Positions 39,914 through 47,843 of a stretch of DNA of 64,000 bases are shown here, piece by piece. The position numbers and the translations under genes were made by a program. Every line of letters starts with the position of its first letter. Position 1 is the first letter of the stretch. The notes under the pieces are model-generated. The model searched no databases and was not told where the DNA came from. It saw nothing but the letters and a program-made list of their open reading frames with translations. Source of the DNA: Oligoflexia bacterium (GTDB lineage: Bacteria > Bdellovibrionota > Bacteriovoracia > Bacteriovoracales > Bacteriovoracaceae); assembly GCA_024229115.1 (NCBI GenBank), contig JAAEST010000114.1, positions 62,001 to 126,000 on the forward strand, written 5' to 3'.

Positions 39914-41144
39914 TGAATATTAGTAATTATATTCCAAAAAACATTCAGCGAAGCTATGAAGATACTCTTGGTTATTTTTCAAATAATCCAAAGAGTAAAT
40001 TGATTGTTTTTGGCTTTGTATTCTTTATGGCTGTGTTTGCTGTCAGTAAATACAGTGAAACTAATAATGTTGTTTATATAGAGAACAAAAAACCAGTTTT
40101 CACCGAAGGCAGAATCTTAGGGACGCAGAAAAACTCCTTTTTAAAAAGTAAGGAGCAGCAACTTAGTAAAACGGCTAAAAAGATAATGGCATCCAATAAA
40201 GCTCTGCTTGAGAAAGTCCAAAAACTTGAAAAACGGATAGAAGCAAAGTCCTAGCACCACGACCACAAACGAGTGCTAACGAAAAGACCAAAGAGCCAAG
40301 TGCAAATACTAATGAGCAAAGACTAAATGTTTCTGATGAAACAGGTGTAAAGTTTCATGCTAATGACTCAGGCTTAAATGTTGCTACTCCTAATAGTCTA
40401 GCAAAGTCATCATTTGTAGTTAAACCAAAGAAAAAGTATTACTCAGGGCCGGAAGTTATATCTTTCCCTGTTAAGCACAAAAGAAAAGAAGAAGGAATTA
40501 CCTTACCGTCTGGTAGCTATGTAAAAGCAAAGCTAATGACAGGAATTGATGCTCCTGAAGGTAAAACCTATCCAGTTCTTTTAGCTCTGGATTTTTCATA
40601 CGTTGGGCCTAACAAGCATAAAGTCGATTTATCTGGCTGTTTCATTATTGCTAAAAGCTCACCGTCTATGGCAACAGAAAGAATCAATTTTCAAGCCACT
40701 AAGCTTTCCTGTGTGTCTAAGAAAGGTAAATTCTTTGAAAGAAAAATCAATGGTTTTGTAGCTGACAATTCTGACAACACTTTTGCTGTAAAGGCGGAGC
40801 TTAATTCAAAACAAGGTCGAGTCGCAAAGATGGCATTTCTCAAGTCTGTCGTAGATGGAATTGGCGAAATTATCACAAGAAAATCAAAAAACATTGGTGG
40901 CAAAGACCCAGATTCAGCAAATGTACTTGTTCAAAATGGTGCTCAAGGAGCCGCATCAAGAGTTAGTGATTGGTATTTAAAACAAGTGACATCACTAATG
41001 CCTACGTTGTCAGTGTCTTCAGGACAAGATGTTTGGATTGTCATGCAGGATAAAGTTTTGCTTCCAAATGACTTTTTTAGAAAAAACCAAAGGAGAAACA
41101 AAGATGCGAAAGTATTTTCTTATCTTACTCGTATTATTGACTAA
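39913..41144 (+). CDS. traB: TraB-like core scaffold protein made by -1 frameshift
   Basis: The first frame gives 113 residues: cytoplasmic front, one membrane helix (LIVFGFVFFMAVFAVS) and a coiled coil (EQQLSKTAKKIMASNKALLEKVQKLEKRIEAKS), then UAG. The frame one base back continues with VLAPRPQTSANEK, a linker, and the TraB beta-barrel domain (TLPSGSYVKAKLMTGIDAPEG...VDLSGCFIIAKS). Together about 410 residues with the complete TraB/VirB10 order. TraB spans both membranes in the core channel. The frame change lies exactly where helix and linker meet and carries the same hairpin as traF. Confidence 0.82.
40245..40278 (+). promoter_or_regulatory. Programmed -1 frameshift signal in traB (copy 2)
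   Basis: Slip motif A-AAG (40245-40248), then a Ser codon and UAG, then TAGCAC (40252-40257) paired with GTGCTA (40273-40278) over the 15-base loop CACGACCACAAACGA. Loop and spacing equal copy 1 in traF (13 of 15 loop bases identical), while the stem sequence differs but stays complementary. A-AAG is a weaker, single-tRNA slip site known from IS elements. Confidence 0.72.
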
Positions 41145-41376
41145 TTCGATATTTGTTGGGTGTGCTCATAACTCTGAAAAAGAAGGGATTCTTGAGAAAA
41201 GAGCTGGGTACAGTCTTCAAGTAGAAGAAAAGCAGATACCAGTAATTAGAACTAAAGGAAAAGTAAAAAAAGCGTGGCTTCATGCTCACGAAATGCCAAC
41301 AGGCGATTATTTCGGTGGTGCTTGGGTCTACCTCCTTGTTGAACAGACTACTTGGAACATTCCAGAGTCAAACTAA
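41104..41376 (+). CDS. traV: TraV-like outer-membrane lipoprotein
   Basis: The start at 41104 follows AAAGGAG. 90 residues with a type II signal peptide (lipobox FVGC) and the TraV C-terminal pattern IRTKGKVKKAWLHAHEMPTGDYFGGAWVYLLVEQTTW. Shorter than F TraV (171), lacking the Cys-rich middle. It anchors the TraK-TraB core in the outer membrane. Overlaps the traB end by 41 bases. Confidence 0.78.
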   Translation: MRKYFLILLVLLTNSIFVGCAHNSEKEGILEKRAGYSLQVEEKQIPVIRTKGKVKKAWLHAHEMPTGDYFGGAWVYLLVEQTTWNIPESN

Positions 41377-41385
41377 GGAGAGGCC

Positions 41386-43971
41386 ATGAATAATACTAAT
41401 GAACCAATAAATAATGCGCTAGTAAATCGAAATTCTCTAACTGATGCTCTTTTTAAAAGGTCAGAGTCTCTAAGCAAGCTACTTCCTTACAGTGAGTATA
41501 TTGATGAGCAAAAGATGTTCATTAATAAAGATGGAAGTTTTGGTTTTGTGCTTGAAGCTGATTTACTTGAACATGAGCCGATGAACAGCAGACAGGTTTT
41601 GTCCACGGTTGAGTCCTTGAAGTCTCTATTTGCTCTGCCTGAGAATTGTGTTCTACAAGTGCTTTACGATCAATCTTACATTTCTAAGAACGACAAAAAA
41701 TGGGAAGAATTAAGGGATCATTATAAATATCCTCACCCTGTTTCTAAGCTTCTCCATGACGAAAAGTTAAAGAATATTCGTAAGCACTGCAATTCAGAGC
41801 ACGATCTTTCTCCCTTAAAAAGAAAATCGCTAATTTCAATTAGATTCTTTCCTTCTAAAGCTTGTATTTCTGAATGGAAACAAAGCTTGGGGAAAGATGA
41901 ACGATTGCTCTTTGAGGAAATGAAAGAGTTTGTGCGACAAATGAATCTCTTTTCAGGTCTAGTAAAGCAGTATATCGAAAACTCAAAGATAAAACTGAGA
42001 ATTTTAGATGCACAGGAGCTAATTACTCACTTAAGGCAATTCTTTAATCCAAAAGAGTTCTATAAGCGCGATTTTGCAAAGTTTAACAAACATCATTCAA
42101 TTTCGGATCAAATAATTTATAGCAGTCCTACACTAGACTACGTTGGTATTGAAAGAGAGGGAGTTAAAACTAGAACAATTACTTTAAAAACAAGTCCGCA
42201 GTTTGCCTATGCAGGAGGAATGGCATACTTCACCAAATTAAAATTCCCATACAAAATGTCATTAAACTTTAGTTTCCCATCTAAATCCTCTGTGAAGAAG
42301 TTTTTCGATATTAAGGAGTTCTTTCTTGAGAACACCGTCACAGCAAAAGCAAAGGTACAGAGAAAGGAAATCAAAGAAGCACAAGACAGGCTTGCCCAAG
42401 GTGAAAAATGCTTGTTTTTAACATTCTGTATAGTTCTTGAGGGTGAAACAAATGAGCAATTAGATGAAAGAACCAGAGAATTAGTAAATATTTTTCACAA
42501 CGATCTTGAATGTGAAGTAATTATCGAGGATGAAATTGGTCTAGGACTAGCACTAAATACTCTACCTTTAAACTATTCGCCAGAAGCAGATTATTCTTCT
42601 CAAAGATACATCAGGATTCTTCAAAATGACGCTATCTTGTTTCTTCCATTCTTTGATTCATTTAGAGGCTTGGAGAACCCATTACAGGTTTACCTCTCAA
42701 GAGAAAAAAACCTTGTTAAATTCAATCTGTTGGAGAATGAAACTTCAAACCACACTGTTGTTCTTGCAGATAGCGGTAGTGGAAAATCAGCTTTTATCAT
42801 TGATTGTATTCAATCAGCTAAAAAGCTTGATCCTGAACCATTAGTTTTCGTTATAGATAAAAAATCTAGTTACAAAGGAGTTGTTGGCCCGTACCACGGA
42901 GAACTTACTGTATTTGACCCAAACGGCTCAATGCCTTTTACGCCATTTCGAGGTGTATTTGACGATGCAAAAGTAAACTTTTTAACAAAACTTTTAACTA
43001 CAGCAATCAAACTCACTTCTCCTACATTTGAAATTGAAAGTGAACATCTTTCAAGTATTTCGAGAGCTTTAAAATTAGCCTATATCAAAAAGTCTAAGGT
43101 TATTGGCCTCGTTTACTCCGAAGGAGAGCTTAAAAATACTGAAACTGGTGAAGAAATTGAAGTAACTATGGATGATTTTATTGCATCAATGGCAAGTTTA
43201 ACTTCCGATCCAGAATTTGAACCAATGAAGGATCAAATTGAAAGCATTTTAATTAAACTCAAGCCTTTTTATGGTGATGGTGTTTATTCAAAGTATTTCA
43301 AGGGTGCTGAAACAAAAAATAACATTTCAGGAAACCTTCTGTTTGTTTATGACCTTGATGCTTTAAAGGATGAAACCCTTCAAACACTAATGACAATGAG
43401 TGTGATTGAGGAAATAAGAAGCACAATTCAAAAACCAGAACATCAAGGAAGAACTGGATTCATTGTAATTGAAGAACTTGGAATGTTAGGCAGGGATAAC
43501 CCTGTTGCGAGGGATTTCATAATTGATGCCGCAGAAACATTTAGGAAGCTCGGATTTTGGCTAATCGGTTTAACTCCTCGTCCTCAAAACTACTTTGAGA
43601 TGGAGGCTGGAAAAGCAATGTGGTCTGTAGCTGACAACTTTGTTTTCTTAAGAATGAGTCCTGATAATGCAGATTATCTCTTTGAAAACTCAAAACTTGT
43701 TGATGTCCCTGAGTCTGAAATTATCAAATCATTAAAGGTAAAAAAAGGCGAATACACTGAGATTTTCTATACAAATAAAGACAAATCAACTCAAGGAGCC
43801 TTTAGGTATTACCAAACTGATTATGACAGATGGCTTGCACCGACGAACCAACAAGACTTACTCAAGCTAGAGCACACAATAAACACATTCAAAGGAGATG
43901 CTTGGAAGGCCCTTAAATATCTTGTTGGTGAAGAAAGAAAGGAAATGGGAGGCAAAATTGAAAATAATTAG
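41386..43971 (+). CDS. traC: TraC (VirB4-class) secretion ATPase
   Basis: 861 residues. N-terminal TraC/VirB4 domain, then RecA-like ATPase: Walker A ADSGSGKSAF near residue 461, IDKKSSYKG, Walker B FIVIEELGML near 693 and the following ARDFIIDAAETFRKLGFWLIGLTPRPQNY motif. Powers pilus assembly at the inner membrane. RBS AAGGAGAGG. Confidence 0.93.
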   Translation: MNNTNEPINNALVNRNSLTDALFKRSESLSKLLPYSEYIDEQKMFINKDGSFGFVLEADLLEHEPMNSRQVLSTVESLKSLFALPENCVLQVLYDQSYISKNDKKWEELRDHYKYPHPVSKLLHDEKLKNIRKHCNSEHDLSPLKRKSLISIRFFPSKACISEWKQSLGKDERLLFEEMKEFVRQMNLFSGLVKQYIENSKIKLRILDAQELITHLRQFFNPKEFYKRDFAKFNKHHSISDQIIYSSPTLDYVGIEREGVKTRTITLKTSPQFAYAGGMAYFTKLKFPYKMSLNFSFPSKSSVKKFFDIKEFFLENTVTAKAKVQRKEIKEAQDRLAQGEKCLFLTFCIVLEGETNEQLDERTRELVNIFHNDLECEVIIEDEIGLGLALNTLPLNYSPEADYSSQRYIRILQNDAILFLPFFDSFRGLENPLQVYLSREKNLVKFNLLENETSNHTVVLADSGSGKSAFIIDCIQSAKKLDPEPLVFVIDKKSSYKGVVGPYHGELTVFDPNGSMPFTPFRGVFDDAKVNFLTKLLTTAIKLTSPTFEIESEHLSSISRALKLAYIKKSKVIGLVYSEGELKNTETGEEIEVTMDDFIASMASLTSDPEFEPMKDQIESILIKLKPFYGDGVYSKYFKGAETKNNISGNLLFVYDLDALKDETLQTLMTMSVIEEIRSTIQKPEHQGRTGFIVIEELGMLGRDNPVARDFIIDAAETFRKLGFWLIGLTPRPQNYFEMEAGKAMWSVADNFVFLRMSPDNADYLFENSKLVDVPESEIIKSLKVKKGEYTEIFYTNKDKSTQGAFRYYQTDYDRWLAPTNQQDLLKLEHTINTFKGDAWKALKYLVGEERKEMGGKIENN

Positions 43972-45277
43972 TTTTCTATTTTTTCTATTTTTAAGTTCAT
44001 TTGCCACTGCAAAAGAGTTTAATTACAGACATAATTCGGAGCTTTCTTCTTCAGACTATTTGTTTAAAGAGAGAAGCAATCAAAATGATTCTGTTTTTGA
44101 TAACTACCAAACGATAGACTTAGGCTTTAACCTTGGTGTTGGTGCTGATTGTGGGAAGGTTGATTTTAAAAGTACGCTTCAGGGAACTCTAAAAAACCTT
44201 CTTGACGCAAAATATTTTGAGTCAGTTGGTAATAGCATCCTTGCAGCAAGCCCAATGCTCTTAACCTGTTACTTTAGCCCGACTTGGTGTTCAATCCTGA
44301 AACATACTAGAGTCAACGCTAATTTCCTATCTCAAATGCGACTCGATCAGTGTGCATTAATAGATAAATACGTTGATAACAGAAGTGAAGACTTTAAAAA
44401 AGAACGACAAGAATGTGTCCACAAAGCAATTCAAAGAAATGGTGGAAACATGGAAGAAGCCATGAAGGAATGTCAGTCTGGTGGTGATTACTCTGTTGAT
44501 TTAGCAAATTGGGCAGGCTCACGCTTTGGTTCAAAAGCAGGACAAAATAAACTCATAGAATCTTCTGCTAAGTGGGCTGGCTTTAATAGTGAAGAAGCAA
44601 AGAGATCAGTCGGATTACTCAAAGCACTTGTCGGTGACACAGTAATTGGTAAAGGTCGAATTTCTGTTGAATATGGGCCGAGTAAACAAGCACTGACTCC
44701 CCGTACAAGGTTATTTGAGATTGAAAAGGATACCTATGAAAAGCTTTGTAAGGGACTTCTCAAGAAGATTGATAACAATAGCAATCGTTTGAGCATTGAC
44801 AGACTTATCAATACCGATGAGTTGAAAGAGATTGGTGGCAATAAGAATGATACCTATGTCGATAAGCAAACTCTAAGATATTTGTCATATCTTCCATTCA
44901 TCAAAAGAGGTTCCTATTGTAGAAAGTTGGCATCTTCAATTGCCCTTACTAAGTTCTCCGATGAAATGAATCGTTCTCTGGATATGCTCAACATTCTTGA
45001 GCAAAACCCAAATCTTCCAGCGAAGAGAAAAGAAGAAATCTCTTACAAGAGAAAAAAGCTCAAAGATTCTATTGAAGCCACACTTCAACTTCAGGAAGTA
45101 AAGAATACTCCGCTTAACACTGTAGTCTCTCAGATCACCAAAGAAGGCCGTTTTTACCAAGGCCAAGCCACAGAACGATCTTTTGATAATGAATCCAGCA
45201 GGATCAATTCTAGGCGTTCTCAGAGGCAATTCTTCGATTGCTCTGACGGTGTTCTATGTAACCAAGGAGGCTTTTAA
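43958..45277 (+). CDS. TraH / PFL_4711-like secreted transfer protein
   Basis: Taken from TTG 43958 behind GGGAGG inside the end of traC, which gives a proper signal peptide (MKIISFLFFLFLSSFATA). 439 residues. The segment FNLGVGADCGKVDFKSTLQGTLKNLLDA and the Cys-rich TCYFSPTWCSIL...LDQCALID resemble the integrative-element family PFL_4711 (TIGR03755) and, more distantly, F TraH. The position between traC and traG suits either. C-terminus coiled and rich in Arg. Confidence 0.65.
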   Translation: MKIISFLFFLFLSSFATAKEFNYRHNSELSSSDYLFKERSNQNDSVFDNYQTIDLGFNLGVGADCGKVDFKSTLQGTLKNLLDAKYFESVGNSILAASPMLLTCYFSPTWCSILKHTRVNANFLSQMRLDQCALIDKYVDNRSEDFKKERQECVHKAIQRNGGNMEEAMKECQSGGDYSVDLANWAGSRFGSKAGQNKLIESSAKWAGFNSEEAKRSVGLLKALVGDTVIGKGRISVEYGPSKQALTPRTRLFEIEKDTYEKLCKGLLKKIDNNSNRLSIDRLINTDELKEIGGNKNDTYVDKQTLRYLSYLPFIKRGSYCRKLASSIALTKFSDEMNRSLDMLNILEQNPNLPAKRKEEISYKRKKLKDSIEATLQLQEVKNTPLNTVVSQITKEGRFYQGQATERSFDNESSRINSRRSQRQFFDCSDGVLCNQGGF

Positions 45278-45278
45278 T

Positions 45279-46775
45279 ATGTTCAGCAATACTGCCTATG
45301 AAGCACTGTATCAATACTTAGGTCTTGAACTACATTCGCAGTTCATTGCTGCGATTACATCAGAGGTTTTCTTCAAGGCAACAGTTCTTCTTGTATTTGG
45401 AGTTGTTTTCTTTGTCACTCTCACCAAATTCTTTTCACGTTATATGCCGAACAGCCTTGTCTCTAAAAGACATATTCCTTTATCAGCATTTGTAAAAGTG
45501 GTCTTCTGCTTGTTTTTAGGACTAGCTCTTTTGAGGGTTGGTTCTAATACAGGAGTTAAGAATTACTATGGTGAATCTTGGACTGACAACCCGTACATCA
45601 AGACAAGATATGGTGATGTTCAGGACAAAACTAAAGTTAGCTTTGTTTTCGATTTGTTGAGTCGAACTGCTGAGGAATCGAGTGCATTTCTTGGAAGAAT
45701 AATCGACAAGATAATGGCAAAAAGTCACTCTCAGTTAGGTGCTCCTAACTTCTTTTACAAAGCCATCATGTACTCTGGAACAGCCACAATTAATGATGAA
45801 AACCTAAGAGAGTTAGTTCATTTTTATACCGAAAACTGCTTTGAAAAAGCTCTACCTCTGATTGGAGAAGCCCGTGCTCAAGACAAGCTAAACGCATTTT
45901 TTAATCGTGACTCAGGGATTGACCAGAAGCTATCTGAAATTGAAATCAAGACTGATGAAAGCACTCCTTATAATTGTCTCGATGTAAAGAATGAGGTTCG
46001 GGAAAACCTAAAGCAATATGCCATAAACCATCATGTGAGGTTTGTTCGATCAAGTGGAAAGTTTGTTTATCCAATTGAAGACGAAGCTGCCCAAAATATG
46101 CACATGGCAAACATGCTAGTAAATCATTATCTCGATAATAAAGAGTCAGTAATGGGAATAATGAAAGGCTCACAACTTCCCGGCACAACAGGAAGAGTTT
46201 TTCAGTATCTAAACAGATTGTTCTCATTTGATGCAATTCTTTCTATTTTTGGTTTTTCAGAAGAGCATGGTTCATCTGAAGCTGCGGTTAGAAGTCAAAA
46301 ATTTAGTGAACACTTAGCCCGTGCTCCTCATGTTGCTGGACTGATTAAGTTAGCTCTTGTTGCGGTCTTTCCATTTTTAATCTTTTTTGTTGTCGCTGGA
46401 AAATGGAAGGTTTTAGCTTATTGGTTTGTCTTGTATTTCTCTGTACTACTTTGGACACCGCTTTGGGTTTTGTTTTACCACATTATGACAAGCATTGCTC
46501 AGTCAACAGAAGTTCTTCAGGAATTGGGACATTTTTCTGATGGTGTTTCTCTTTATGGAGCGAAATTAGTTAGTTCAAAAATCTACTATTTCTACTCAAT
46601 CTATTCTTGGGTTCAGCTTCTCGTAGCTACACTAACTACTGGATCAGCATTCTTTTTCTTAAGGCCGATGCTTATGGAAAATAATGAAGAATCTGCACCA
46701 GAGTTCATCGGTGGAGCAAGCGACACCGCAAGTACAGCGACTAAAGCAGTTAAAACTGTGGGAGCTGTACTATGA
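45279..46775 (+). CDS. TraG N-terminal-like membrane protein
   Basis: ATG 45279 behind AAGGAGG. 498 residues with membrane helices near the start (FFKATVLLVFGVVFFVTL, VKVVFCLFLGLALLRV), a large periplasmic loop and a cluster of helices near the end (LIKLALVAVFPFLIFFVV, AYWFVLYFSVLLWTPLWVLFY), ending in a cytoplasmic tail. This is the TraG-N layout involved in pilus assembly and mating-pair stabilisation; the large C-terminal exclusion domain of F TraG is absent. Confidence 0.72.
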   Translation: MFSNTAYEALYQYLGLELHSQFIAAITSEVFFKATVLLVFGVVFFVTLTKFFSRYMPNSLVSKRHIPLSAFVKVVFCLFLGLALLRVGSNTGVKNYYGESWTDNPYIKTRYGDVQDKTKVSFVFDLLSRTAEESSAFLGRIIDKIMAKSHSQLGAPNFFYKAIMYSGTATINDENLRELVHFYTENCFEKALPLIGEARAQDKLNAFFNRDSGIDQKLSEIEIKTDESTPYNCLDVKNEVRENLKQYAINHHVRFVRSSGKFVYPIEDEAAQNMHMANMLVNHYLDNKESVMGIMKGSQLPGTTGRVFQYLNRLFSFDAILSIFGFSEEHGSSEAAVRSQKFSEHLARAPHVAGLIKLALVAVFPFLIFFVVAGKWKVLAYWFVLYFSVLLWTPLWVLFYHIMTSIAQSTEVLQELGHFSDGVSLYGAKLVSSKIYYFYSIYSWVQLLVATLTTGSAFFFLRPMLMENNEESAPEFIGGASDTASTATKAVKTVGAVL

Positions 46776-46803
46776 GCAGATTAGCGAATGAAATGAGCGT
46801 ATT

Positions 46804-46927
46804 GGGACAGCGAAGCTGTCCCACAGGGGGCTTGGGGGCTTGCCCTCAACAAGTAAAAAAAGGGCGAAGTCCCTTGCTCCGTAGGAGTTTTTTTGGGGAG
46901 TTTGGTACCAAACTCCATGCTTGCATG
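46804..46927 (+). other. Hairpin-dense segment, candidate oriT
   Basis: Within about 125 bases upstream of the relaxosome genes: GGGACAGC-GAA-GCTGTCCC (46804-46822), GGG/CCC hairpins near 46862-46873, CTCC-GTA-GGAG plus a T-run (46878-46894), the perfect 20-bp palindrome GGAGTTTGGT/ACCAAACTCC (46897-46916) and CATGC-TT-GCATG (46916-46927). Far more GC-rich and structured than its surroundings. A transfer origin is inferred from the neighbouring MobC and relaxase genes; the T-run after CTCC-GTA-GGAG could also end the upstream tra transcript. Confidence 0.45.
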
Positions 46928-46981
46928 AAAAAAAATACCTCAAACGACAAAACAATAAACCAAATTAAAAAAGGAAAAAAA

Positions 46982-47314
46982 ATGCAACAAAATAGAAAAA
47001 CGAAATACACAAAACGCAAACTAGCACTACTACTAACAATTATAACAATTACTACAGGCTGCGCCACAAATAATCGACATAAGAAAATTGCACTCAAAAT
47101 TATCAAAAATAACAATGCGATTCTAAAAGAAATTAAAAAAGAACGAAGTCGAGACTCAATAAAACCATTGATTAAAAAGTCACCGAAACTAGCTAATGCC
47201 GAAAAAAGATTAATGATGGCAATTAATGCAGTTATTGAGTCAAACGAGACTGTAAAAACTGAGTTTAAAACTAAGCACAGAAAGGAGGCACTAAATGAAC
47301 ATCGAGAAAGATGA
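46982..47314 (+). CDS. Small lipoprotein upstream of the mobilisation genes
   Basis: The start is taken at ATG 46982 (AAAAGGAA upstream); a longer frame would read through the hairpin segment. 110 residues with a lipobox (LLLTIITITTGC) and a highly basic, helical mature part (KIALKIIKNNNAILKEIKKERS). Perhaps an entry-exclusion or surface protein, like the small lipoproteins on other conjugative elements; not demonstrable here. Confidence 0.6.
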   Translation: MQQNRKTKYTKRKLALLLTIITITTGCATNNRHKKIALKIIKNNNAILKEIKKERSRDSIKPLIKKSPKLANAEKRLMMAINAVIESNETVKTEFKTKHRKEALNEHRER

Positions 47315-47474
47315 AAACATCAATGACGATGCTCTTATGAGGGCAATTGGAAAATCGGAAGTTCTAACCGAACAACACGAAGAAGCGATGGAAGAACTCG
47401 AAGAGGAAACAGAGAATATTGAAGAATGGCTCACAGTATTTTTCAAAGCAGTAAAAAACGTAATCTTAAACTAA
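47295..47474 (+). CDS. Small acidic 59-residue protein
   Basis: ATG 47295 behind AAAGGAGG, overlapping the lipoprotein end by 20 bases. 59 residues, strongly acidic helical middle (EQHEEAMEELEEETENIEEWL), then a hydrophobic basic end (FFKAVKNVILN). No family recognised; acidic partner proteins near relaxases can be relaxosome accessory factors. Confidence 0.6.
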   Translation: MNIEKDENINDDALMRAIGKSEVLTEQHEEAMEELEEETENIEEWLTVFFKAVKNVILN

Positions 47475-47489
47475 GAAAAGGAATCATTT

Positions 47490-47843
47490 ATGAAAGATGC
47501 AAAACAATTAGAATTAAAGCTTGGTGGATCAAGTCATGTTAGATTTAACGACAGAGAATATAAACAGGTTCAAAAAGATGCTTTCAAAAAAAGCAAATCC
47601 ATTCCGTCACTTTTAAAAGATACTTATTTTAAAGGTCGTCCAACAGAAGTGCTAATGAACGAAAATGATTTAGACGTTGTTAGAAAGGATTTAAACAAAA
47701 TTGGAAATAATCTAAATCAAGTTGCCAGAAAATTAAATTCAGGTTTCATGCACGGCTGGAATGACACTTTAGATAAAGTTTTGGAGCAATTTGAAATTCT
47801 AACAAAGCAATTACATCACGGTTATGGCGTACATCAAGGTTAA
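47490..47843 (+). CDS. mobC: MobC-like relaxosome accessory protein
   Basis: 117 residues, RBS AAAGGAA. N-terminal ribbon-helix-helix-like part (SSHVRFNDREYKQVQKDAFKKSKSIPSLLKDTYF) and the MobC hallmark LNKIGNNLNQVARKLNSG. MobC proteins help the relaxase open the transfer origin. Its end overlaps the relaxase start by 20 bases. Confidence 0.85.
   Translation: MKDAKQLELKLGGSSHVRFNDREYKQVQKDAFKKSKSIPSLLKDTYFKGRPTEVLMNENDLDVVRKDLNKIGNNLNQVARKLNSGFMHGWNDTLDKVLEQFEILTKQLHHGYGVHQG

Noticed and set aside
46772-46981. Coding extension upstream of the small lipoprotein
   Set aside because: The frame would run through perfect palindromes and lacks a ribosome site, while the ATG at 46982 gives a proper lipoprotein signal.
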